Made by a program: the position numbers and the translations under genes. From Symsagittifera roscoffensis (Eukaryota; Xenacoelomorpha; Acoela; Convolutidae), in the NCBI RefSeq assembly GCF_963678635.1, contig NC_087067.1:2294001-2358000 (forward strand): DNA of 64,000 bases, written 5' to 3'. Within the stretch, counting starts at the first letter, position 1; the number at the start of each line of letters is the position of its first letter. A model generated the notes under the pieces. It made no database searches and was not told where the DNA came from. It saw only the letters and a list, made by a program, of their open reading frames with translations. Shown here in pieces: positions 33,901 to 45,900 of the stretch.

Positions 33901-36866
33901 ACGAAGTTCTTAAACAGGGACACAACAGCGGTTAGTCACGATGAGCTGTACAGCTCGTATGTTGGTCCTATCCCTCGTGTATTAATGGTCTTAACTAGTT
34001 GGCCCGAATTAAATATAATGTCGACACAAAAATAATTAAAAGTGGGATTCATGGATTATTTTGCAATGTCTGGTCCACTTTAAGAGAATGAATATCAGTA
34101 ATTTTGATTAAATCTTCCTGAAGAAGACGACAATAAAACGTGGGCCTAATTCAGCTAAAATTAATCCGTTGATTGTCATTTGAAATCAACTATGTATTGT
34201 ATCACGTAGCTACGCTTACTTTATAAACCAACGCTCTGTAAGCAATGTTTTTATTGATCCTCAAAGTCAAAAGAAAATTTATTTAAAATCAGTCGCTTTG
34301 TATTCGGTTTCCTGCTTTCAATTACTTTCTAGTAAATTTTGGTTTTCTTAGTAAGCGGTGGGGTTCTAAAGGTCGGAAAAAATAGCTATCCGTAATATAG
34401 CTCAAAAGATTTTTCCGCGGAATTTGAAATACATTTAAAGAACCATTTTTAAACAGACATGAACCTGGTTGTCGCAGTCAAAAAAACGTTAAGATATCCT
34501 TAATTTCAACAAAGAAAATCACGATGTATAATGCAGATAATCATTGAAGATTACTTGATTGAAGTGTCTGTTTGATCATATCACAGCATCTCTTTTTGGG
34601 AATTAAGATATGATTGAACCACACTTGAAATTGTATCGCTATCCGCGATTCTTTTTCGCCAGTTTATTGAAGAAATTCCGTTTCAGGTCTGGAGCCGGAG
34701 ATCCAGAAGTTGATAGCTGGACACAAGGCAGAGATGAGGAAGCTGAAGGCACTGCATGAGGCAGAGGTGTCCCAGTCGGATGAGAGGGCAGCCCTGAAGT
34801 ACACTCATGAAAAGGAACTCATGAGAAACAACATGCAGATGGATCTTGAATCGGCCTGCGAGAAAGGTTAGTGTGTATTCAAGACATGAATCTGTCTCAA
34901 GTTAATTCTCGCAAAACGCGCTAAAATCATTTAAAAATGTTATGATTTGTTGCGAACTAATTAGTATTTTTTTTACTTCTGTGAACAACAAAGAGACAAT
35001 TTAAGACATGAGTAATCAGCATCTTGTCTTAAATAGTGTGCGATTTTTAATAGCAGTGTTAGAATTCCATTCACTTTTTATTTCAATATTTGAAAACTTC
35101 AACATTTTCATTATTATGTAAGCAACTTTTGCATTAAATTACCTCAAAGAGAACTTATTTGAACAAATTTACTACTGCTCTTGGGGGAAATGAAAAAGAG
35201 CTGGTATGAGTTTTGAGCATAAAGCAGTGTGCAATTTGCTTTTTAATATTTGAGTATTTAAGATAGTATCTGAAAAAGATACTCAATTACAGGTTCTATA
35301 TGACATGATTAAACTGAAATAGTTTAGTGTACAAACCCCTTAACTTGAAAAAAGTCCGCCTGTAATTTGATGGGTGTTATATTGGAGTTTGTGAAATGTG
35401 AAATATAGCGGCTGTATGGATCGATCGTTTTTAGTTTCACAAGCTGAAAATCATTTTTTACTGGTGTTTATTTCTACTTCTTCAACGTTGAGCATCATCA
35501 TAGTTATCAGTTTGCTAAACGCCATCCCATCTTATTGGACAGATACTGCAAAAAAATATATACCAAAACTGCGAACAAAGGTTTAGATATTATTAACTAA
35601 CTCAACCTCTGCTACTGGGAAAAGTACTTCCGAGCTACAAAAATCAGATGTGCGCAACCGTTCAAATAATATATATATTTTTTGAAGTTCGGTTGTTACT
35701 AGTTTCCATAAGGGTGTGCGAATTGTTTTTGTTGTTTTTTTATTGGGGTTTTTTAAGACGTAGCGAATTTTACTAATTCGAGGCTTATTTCGAATTTCGA
35801 GTTTATGTTCTAACTGCACTTTATATAGCTGCTTTTTGTCGTGTTCTCGCTAGGCGAAGCGAAGCTCCGTCTCTATAGAAAGTATAGAATTATGCAAGCG
35901 TTACCAAATCGGAGTATATACTTTTTTTTGCGACTTGACTACTATTTAAGAGTCGATGAACGCAGTGAAGACGCTTATATAGGTCGTGATGATTATTTTC
36001 AGGAAAAGCCTTAAAGTTTGTTCGGGGCCTAGGAACTTAGACGACAAGAAATTAGACGACCGTATAGAAACGGAGTTAACGGACCACCAGTATTTACTCA
36101 GCCAAAATTTAATTTAAACAAATTTCACGCAATTTGCTCGCAAGTTATTGTCTAAATTGGACAACCAGTATTAACGCAGCCAAAAGATAATTTAAGTCTG
36201 TAAACAAATTTCACGCAAGTTATTGTCTAAATTCCGTTGTTTTTTGATCGTCTAATTTGCTTGTCTAATTTCCTAAACCCCAGTTTGTTCATGCTCAAAT
36301 TTGATTTTATGGGGTTTGACTTTTGATTTCTTTTTAAGTTCAGTTCATTTCTTTTCTTAATAGAAAGGCAAACTCCACTATCTATCGAACAGTGAAAGTG
36401 TAAAGATCACGAAAAACGTGTTCGACTTCTTGTTTCGAAAGTGGAATTTAATTTTCAGATTTCACAGCGAAATTTAAAATATTCTTATTGATCCAGTTTT
36501 CTTAAAGTTTCAATCATAAATTGCGCTTGAAATTCGAAGAGCTTGAAGGACATCTATTTTTTTTCTTTAAAATTCGAAAGTTTTTTCCGACTGTCTGTTG
36601 GCTCGGTTTTTTTGTATTAATTATTTTTCTCCAAATACAGAAGTTTCTTTGTGAAATAATCTGAAGTTGATGCCATGGTTGTTCAGAGCGAGAGTTGGCG
36701 AGACAGAGGTATGAGAAGCAGTTGGAACAGGAGGAGCAGAACTACCAGCAGCAGAGGAAGAGACTCTACGCTGAGGTGCAGGAGGAGAAGAGCAGAGTGA
36801 ACGAATTGGCCCAGAGACAGAGGGGCGAGCTGGACCTCAGACAGAAACAGGTATGTGCGTGGGTCC

Positions 36867-36917
<51 letters not shown>

Positions 36918-39900
36918 TGGGGGGGGGGGGGGGTGGATTGGTTAGATGGAAGTTATTTAAACTAAAGTTCCTCAATAAAAAGCAATGCAAAAAGATCATA
37001 ACATTTATTGGGAGTGATTAAGTCTCACCCAATTTCTTATTTTTCTTCTCACATTTTTCTAGGGTAAGAGTAAAAGTTTTTCTTGAAAGGATACCGCAAA
37101 AATAGAATTACTGAAATCAATTATGATTATTTTATGGATGTGACCTTGTTTGAGAACTTGAACAATGCGAGCTGCCTTTGAAGTGTTAAAAATTGCGCAG
37201 AAAACTCACCCTGCGTCACAGTTTTTCCAAATGTTTGAGAATGGTTGAAAAATTAACCTCTTTCCATATTGGTTATCTGATTATGAAGAAGTTTCCTTGC
37301 TGTTTTCGGAACTGCAGAAATCAATTTTGACTCTTTAACATTTGGTCAAATTGACAATTGGGTGAGTGCACAATGATTTGTTGGTGTAAAGTTGACCAAC
37401 AGTAAAGTTGGCAGATGTTGAAAAGTCGAAAATGATTTTTTGAAATTCGGAAAACAAGGGAATTGTTCCGATCACCCTCTTACGATTGCTGTGCTGTATG
37501 ATCTGTTTGTTCATTTGTGTGTTTAGCTGGAAGAGAGCAATCGGAAGATGATGGAGGACATGCGAAGGGAGTATGAGAAGGCGAGAGTGGAGCAGGAGCA
37601 GAGACACAGTCAGGAGATGAAGGAGTACAAGGACAAGGTCAGTCTCATTCTACATTCTCACACTCTCAGTGCTTGACTAGTTATTTCCGCCCAGTCATTT
37701 CCGACCCAAAAGCACTCATTTCCCGAGCTGTGTTTCCCGAGGCGGAAATGACTGTGTTTTCAGGGCGGAAATTACTGGAGTGAAAGTGACTGGAAGCCTC
37801 TGTGTCATTGGTTTACCTTCTTCTTTTTTACACACAGTGTTTGCGAGCATCGTGTTATAAGCTCGGTCCATATTTATCCAACCCAAGTCATGAGTTCTGC
37901 AGTTTTATGCAAAGTTTATAGCTTAACTACATAGCACATGATCCAGCTATATCCTCTATATAATTTTTGATCGACAATATGTTCAAGCGCATGCTGTGCT
38001 GCCGTATATGTAAAAAAAGTTTTGTTTTTTAATGTTGAAGTTGATTAAGTGCAGAAGAACGAGAATTTAATTTATCAAGAGTTTTGAACGTAGTGAATAC
38101 TCTTATGTAGGTCTGGTGATTTTTTTTCAGGAAAAATTTATTCCAGCTCAGATTTGATATGTTTTGACTTTTGATTTCTTTTCAAGTTCAGTTCCTTTTC
38201 TTTGCTGAAAGAAAGGCAAACCCCACTATCTATCGAACAGCCTAAGTGTAAAGGTCACGAAAAACGTGAATGACTTCTAGTTTCAAAAACGGGTTCCTTG
38301 AGTTTTTACACTTTTTATACTATCTATTGGCTATGTTTGATTTCATTTCAAGACCTAATTTTTATTTTTGTCTTAGCTACGGCTCTTTTCCTTATTTTTG
38401 ACTGTTTATTGCGCTTGCGATTAGCGAGCGTTATCAAATCAGAATATAGACTTTCAGAATATAGATTCTGTTAACAGCGGGTTAACAAAAGTACTTGGTA
38501 TCTTGGGTTATAAAGAATTCAATTGTCAAAGCGTCTTCGCCACATTTGGTCTGGAGATAACTTAATGTCCGAGATGGCAAAATTCCTGGGGTAGGAACTG
38601 ATCTAGACCTGTTCTTTTTTTAAGCGGAAATATCCCGTTTCAAATAAATTGTTGGCTTTTTTTGTCTGCTAATGTTTTGTCGGCATAGTTGAGTGATATC
38701 AGTTTCAGTTAATGTTGTATCGGCTTAGTCTATTTATTTTGCATAATTTCAAGGGCAAGTATATTCGCATGCGATTATGTGTTTCAGATTGGATGGGTCA
38801 TGAAAGTTTATAACAACAGTTTAGTTTTCGGCTCAAACAGGTTTCGACGCAAAATTTGTTGCGGCTCGGTAATTATTTTTCAGTTCTTTTTAAGGTTGTT
38901 CATGAACTTCCTTGTATACAACCATGAAATTTTTGTAGCTAAATCTTTTTCAACTTTTCAAGTAATTTTTTTCAGCTTAATTTTTCAGAAATTTTTTTCA
39001 TCATCGTAAGCTTTATTTGAGCCGTGAAAACTTAGTTTTAACCGAGTAAATTGGTTTTGGAGTTTATTAACGCAATTTTGGCAATCAACAACTTCAAAAA
39101 ATATTTACAATCGTTTTAAAATTGATTTTCCTCGAAACCTGGTTTCCAAATCGCTTATTTGACTATGACTGTCGAATATGCCAAATTACTATTTTTTTCG
39201 TGCAGATCTTAATCACACCACATAAAAAACACGACACTAATTTGAAAAAAAAAGTATGTAAGACTTTGGTCTGAATATTCATTGCTATTTGCACAGGAAA
39301 CGGCTAAACTTGTTTCTTTTTATTTTTCTTTGTTGAGTTTTTGCCTGATGAGCATTTGTCAGTTGATTTTTCGCAGTTTCAATGGTCTAGAGCACAGTGG
39401 TTGCATCACTTCTCATTCTAAGTGGTCGCACTTTTCAGTCATATTGTTTGAACCTGGGCATAGCATCTATGTTAAGTAGTAATGTGTTTTGTATCATCGT
39501 TGTTTTGTCAGATGGAGGCTGAGCGAGCGAGTTGGGAGGAGACTTACATGAAGAAGCAGGAGGCGGTGCTGCTGCAGAAGGAGAGGGAGATGGCGGAGCG
39601 AGTGAGGAGTGGGCGGGACAAGGAGATCGAGTTAGTCATCAGTCGACTGGAGGCAGACATGGAGAAGAGCAGACAGGAGAGCGAAAAGGTACGACACCAC
39701 TTTTGATAATAGTGAATTGTTTCCACGCTTGCAATCAGACAAATACAATATTTTGTATGTTTTTTTAACCCAGTCTCAAGCCTGAGTGAACGTCATGAGA
39801 CCATGTGGTCCGTTTTCAAACATCTTTTTCACTTTATAGAATTAATTGATCTATTTGACACCTACTACTGTTGCTACTAATAGTTAGCAAGTACATCTAG

Positions 39901-42900
39901 TTGAGATCCTACTACTACTACTTAAAGGTACCTAGTTGAACTAGTAAGGTAGGACAACGTAGGACCACGTAATGCGGTAACTCGCAACAAAAGACAACTC
40001 GCAACAAAAAACAACTAGCAATATACTCATCGCCGCAATCGCACCATCGTGTTGCGAGCTTGCCAACAGAGGGTAGGACTGGAGAAAGGGGTGTCATCCA
40101 TTTCGACGCAGCTGTTGCCGCCTCGACGAAGCAGATAATATTGGGAACCCGGCGGGGACAGAAGTGGGGTTCGAACACACACCCGCAACATTTGGGTCTT
40201 TTTGGTCATGTCCCGAAATGACGTGAAAGGATATATTGACTGTAACTCATTGAATCACCTCAATTTTTTTTGGGTCAAACATATTTTCTTATTCCACTCA
40301 AGATGAAATGGAGGTCATACAGTTTTATACGGCTCGAAGTTTCCATTAACCGAGTCAGCTGTTTCGCATAAATTATTTATTTTGTTAGTTTTATCTTTTG
40401 TGAAATTTTGTTTATCTGGATGCTTCTTGAGAGTTATCCGATTATCTGATGCATCTAAACAAGCACAAAGCAATTTTACAACTAAATCATGTATTCACAG
40501 TACAGAAATCATCATTTAAATTAAAAGATATCCAGCAAAACTAACAGCTACAACTAAGCTCCGTACAACGCAGGAAATAAATTACCTTCCTTTTCACCCG
40601 TGATGTCACCTCGTTCAATGGCTCCGAGGTTATAACACTTAATCTCAAGAATCAACTGTCGAGAATAATAAAGACACCAATAGCAGATGTTGAAACTGGC
40701 TTTTGTAATTTATGACGTTTTTCTATTCAATTGTCAGGCAAAACCATTAACACCGACAAAAGAGGATCTGTCGGGCTATCTTTTTTTCGCTAATAGAGTT
40801 CTAATCTGTCAGGACTGACTTTTCAGTATGAAAACACTGTAGGGGCTCATTTTAGGATTTTTTATCGGTTTTAATAAAATAACTATCCGAGCACGGGAGT
40901 TTCACTCGGTTCTCTAGACCGAACTCTATTCTGGGTTGGAAAAAGTGGAAGTTTCTCCGCTCTTAGGGAACCGTGGTAGTCCCACTGTTTTACTGACAAA
41001 ATACGCAATTCTCAACCACCTCCGGAGAAGAAAGAAACTTGCTTAGAAAAACTGAAACTTTTCGCGAACCGATTCAGTCTATGAAATAACTTGAAATAAT
41101 TCAAAGTTTCCTTGATTGAAAAGCTTGCTTAGGAAACATTAATTTTTACTATGAATCGGTTCGGAAAAGTTTCAGTTTTTCTAAGCAAGCTTTTCAAGCT
41201 ATGAAACGTTGAAACATTTGCATTTATTTCATAGACCGTTTCATAGCTTGAAAATCTTGCTTAGAAAAGCTTAAACTTTCCGCGAACCGATTCGGTTTAT
41301 GAAAAAACTTGAATTGTTTCAAACTTTGTAGCATATGAAGTTTGCTTAGAAAAATTTTAATTTTTCGCGAACTGAATCAATCTATGAAATAAATGGAAAT
41401 ACTTCAACGTTTCATAGCTTGAATAGCTTGCTTAGAAAAATTTAAAGCTTTTTGCGAACTGATTCAATCTATGAAATAACTTGAAATATTTCGCTGATTC
41501 CAAGCTATAACCTTTTGCTTAGAAAAACTTAAACATTTTGCGAACCGATTCCGTCTATGAATCAATTTGATAAGTTCAAAGTTTCATAGCCTGAATAGTT
41601 TGCTTTGAAAATTTTAAAGCTTTTTGCGAACTGATTCAATCTATAAAATAACTTGAAGTATTTCAATGTTTCAATTACTTGAAACAAAATTATCCACATT
41701 TTTATATAAGAGAACGAAGTCCTATAAGCGAATTGAAGCGATTCACTCCAGAACTTAATCGAATCAAGTACATCTTGCTCAATAACTAGGTTGAGAGTTT
41801 CTGGCAACTTTATCAAAAAACTGTTCGAAGTTATATGACAATATTGATCAAAATTTTCGTTTAAATGACCTCAAAAAGGTTTTCAATAGCTTAAATTGGA
41901 TAAATGCGTGAAATATCTTTTTTGAAAAAGTCAAATCGGGTTTTTACTTATAGTTAAGTTATTGAAACACATTCAAGTTACGTTTGCCTAGTTTTCACGT
42001 AGTTTTTTAAGTAAATACTAAGTAAAGTCCAAAACGGCTCGCATCAAAGAGAAATTTAGCAAATGTAAGAATAATTTTTTTTTTAGAATTTTCACTATTT
42101 AAGAAAAAGAATCGGGTGATTGTGAAATGAGAATAAGTAAAAATTGGTTAATAACTAAAGTCAATTATAAAAATATCAATTCTGTGTAGTTTTCGTTAAA
42201 AAAATGCTATATAGATATATACTTCATTTTAATTTCAAGTTTGCTTCAAACCCAGTAATTAAACCACAAAAATTGAATATGCGTGAGTGAAAGGGGTTGT
42301 ATGTGTATCTTTGATCTTTTTCAAAAGTAACCTCCCTTTTGCTTTGTTGACCATTGGCAGGCAAGTTTTGGTTAGATTCACGAAACAGGTGTAGCTCGAT
42401 TTATTTATCTGAAAATAAACCAAAGCGAAAGTGCACTTCGCGTGCCACCATCAACTTTGACTAAAAATGAAACACTGAGATAAAAAGCGGCTTTAAGTTA
42501 AAACAACAATTTTAGGAACAATTTTACAAAAAAAAAACAAAAACTGCTTGATGATTGGTTAAACTGTTATTCAAAAAGTTAATTTTGATTCCGATTTTTA
42601 AGGCATAGCGTGAACGTTGAAGGTTTTCAATAGATAACTTTTCGAGAAATATTATATGACAGTTACATCACAAAAGAATTGGTAACTCACTCTCGTAGAA
42701 AAATCTTTTGATAAGATATATGTTCAGAAAAAGTTTGATATATCAGGTTATGGTTTTGGCTTTTCTTTGGCGTTATGGTGATAACTGAGGTTGAATTGGC
42801 GTCGATATTTCGCTATTTTTTCCTAATTTTCTGCGTAAATCTCGTCCCCTACAAAGTCGATTTAAAAGGAAACTTTTGGTCTCTTTTTGGCTACACATTT

Positions 42901-45900
42901 AGGTTCATTAAATTTTTGACTGGTTAAGACTTAAGGTTTTATCGTATTGATTCCTAATAGACTAAGCCTTTGCCATTTCAAAAACTTAATCTTTAAAAAA
43001 AACTTAGAGTTCGAAATTATCAAGGGGTACTGTCGAGGTACACTCAGGAATTGTTTATATGGACTCTGAACATGACTGCTCAACGCATTTCTATTTCCTT
43101 GATATGAATTATGATTCGTTTTTCATGATTTAAAAAAGACTTAATTCCGAAAAAAAAAATTCAAATTTTGAAATTGTCGACGCGTTTGTGGGATGAAGTT
43201 AGATAACTACCAGCAGTTGCAGATGTGGCCTACAACCCAATTCAAAAATCAAAAATTTTCAGTAAACTGTCGGTTAAACTAAGAAAAAAAGTCTGCTGTT
43301 CTAAATAAAAATGAACCAAGTTTAACAAACGTCTCATTCATGAATTAAGTGATTTTGCATATGAATTTGTCAAATATGGGTAGTTTACTTGTATACTGTC
43401 AGCCATTCTAAAACCCAGTAGTTGAAACCCAGTAGCTTCAGAAATCTGACCATTTTAGTTGAAAAACATTTCACTTTGATTTTTTTTCAATTTTTTAAAT
43501 GAAAAGCGTTGTTGGTTGCGCCCGTCTCTTCCTACGGTTGCATTCTTTTCATTGTTTTTTTTCCATTTATTTTATATATAAGCAGTTTTCACGTTAAATG
43601 TTAAAGATTTTGTTTGAAGCACCGGAGTTGCGTTACACGCTAGTTTAAATTTAACTTCTGGCTGGGTACCAGTGAATTGACTTTCAAAGATCTTGCCTGG
43701 CATGTTTGCCTATAGTTCCTGTTTGACAAAAAAATGTATGTTGAAAGTGTATGAGATTGGGTTTTTTGAGACGCTTTGGGAAGTTTTATCACTTGCTATG
43801 CCCAATTTTTTTAAAACAAAAAGTTATGGCCCTCAGAAAAGTCACATTTTTGATTTTTTGACCTTTTTTTTAATATTGGATTTTTATCGAAAACTAATCT
43901 ACCAAATCTGAGATTTTGGTATCATTGAATAGAAAGAATTTGACAAATTCTCCTCAATAAGCGGATACACCCAAACTTTTTTACACGTAAAGTTATAGCC
44001 CTAACAAATTTAAAAATATCATATAGATACCTCCAGCTTTAGCTGGACCACTGGTTGTTTTTTGATCGAGACATACGAAACTTTTGGTTCGCCTAGTTTT
44101 TAACTTTTTTCGTTTTTTTTTTCGGCTGATGCTTTTTAAATTGTTCCGCTTCGCCTGTGTTAATTTCTCAAGTCGCTTCGAAGAAATAATTGCTCCTCGG
44201 AAAATAGAGTGTGTTATGACTGATTGAACTGCCGAAGCAGTATGAAAAACAAAATCATGTATTCCTAGTGTAGACCCTGCGCTGGTACCGTAAACAAAAA
44301 GTTGGGACAGATAAAAGAGCAATCTGCCAATTCTGAACGAATTAATATTGTGGTTTTTGCAATTCGCTGAGGATCTATGAAAAGCTATCCAGCCTGTCTA
44401 AGCATAGTTCGTTTCTCTTATTTCCCTACATTCTAGACTGAGTTATTTTGTTGCACGAAGCGCCTTTCTTAGCAACTTAAAGATGTTTTTCTTGTTTCTC
44501 GAATTTTTACGTGGTACCACTATTGCAGCCGAAATGTTCAGGCTGTTGTAGACCTGAAGCTAGAGGTAAAGTGAGAGCTCGTTCTCATAAATTATCATTG
44601 CTATGATAGGGGATCGATTGAACGATCTGGCGATCTCCAAGTGAACGCCTTACTACTATGCTTAGTGCGTCTTATTTTTATGAACTGGCTTTTAGCATGC
44701 AACTTTTGAAAACAAAAATTGGCTCTTTATAATTGTTTGTGGGTTTTGTTTTATCTAGTTAATGCCAGTCGGCAATATCGGTGACCTTGAGCAATTTAAT
44801 TGGTCAAAAACTATTTATCTTTTTAGGTTTATTAGGTTTTCTTGGATACGGTTTGTACGCGTAGAAATTAGTGAAACATCGAAATACGATGTCGAAATGA
44901 GCAGTTTTAGTTTAATTAACTTCGTTCAGATTCATTGACCGAAAAGATTTGCCAACTATTTGGAATTAACTATGTAGAGAGTTGCTAAAAAGTTGGAACT
45001 GACAGAATTAATGAAAAGGATCAACTGACTTTTTTCAGAAAACTTTTGCATGCAAGACCTCATTTTTGAGACAGAAAATATGAATCAAGGTTGCCCCAAA
45101 ACTCAAGTTTGCAAGCGAAAGTTTCTCAAAATTGGTGGATTGCTCTTTTTAATTATTTCTGGATGTTCCAACTTTTGCTACTATTTATTAAGAGTAATGA
45201 ACGTAATGAAACTCATAGGTCTTGCTGATTTTTCTTGTTTTTTTTTCAGGAAAAATTTGTTGACTCTCAATTTTGATTTTTTGCAGTTTGACTTTTGATT
45301 TTTTTTCAAATTCAGTGCATTTCTATTGTTAAAAGGAAGGCAAACTCCACTATCGCAAACTCACTAACAGCAAAATTGTAAAGGTAAAGAAAAACGTGAT
45401 CTACTTCCAAGTTTGAAAATGGAAATTAATTATCATATATCCCAGCGAAATAAAAGTTTTGCCTATTGATCCAGTTTTCTCAAATTGGGTTAACTTTAAC
45501 AAAAAAGTGTCCATCATTAATTGTTCCACAGCTTCAAAGAGCTTTACTGCCATCTAATTTTTCATTCGAAATTCAAAAGTTGAAAATTTTTGAAAAACCA
45601 GTCGTTTTTTTTTCAGTTTCCTTGCGTTCATTACCTTCTTTCGAACTGTCAGTTGGCTATGTTTTTGGCTATGAAATTATTAAATATGAAAAAATTTGTT
45701 GTACGCTGTCGGCCATTTTTGGGAAGATCAGAATTTCAGTTAACTTTGTATTTATCATTATTTTTAAAATCGTCTTTGTGTGTTTAGGCCGCTGAAAACA
45801 GAGTGAAGAGAGTCAGGGAGAAGTATGAGAGTGAGATGAGGGAGATGGAAGCGGTGGAGAGGAACACGATGGAGAGATACAACACACTCAAGGTACACTA

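Noticed and set aside
39918-40209. Two overlapping minus-strand frames of 60-86 residues
   Set aside because: Lie in a GC-richer dispersed repeat; no family resemblance and no splice context.
41037-41690. CRISPR-like array
   Set aside because: The repeats are contiguous 86-bp satellite units with diverged sequence, not short repeats with unique spacers, and the genome is eukaryotic.
44000-44322. 109-residue minus-strand frame
   Set aside because: Poor composition and low-complexity Lys/Arg run; lies in the CEP131 intron partly overlapping a SINE.
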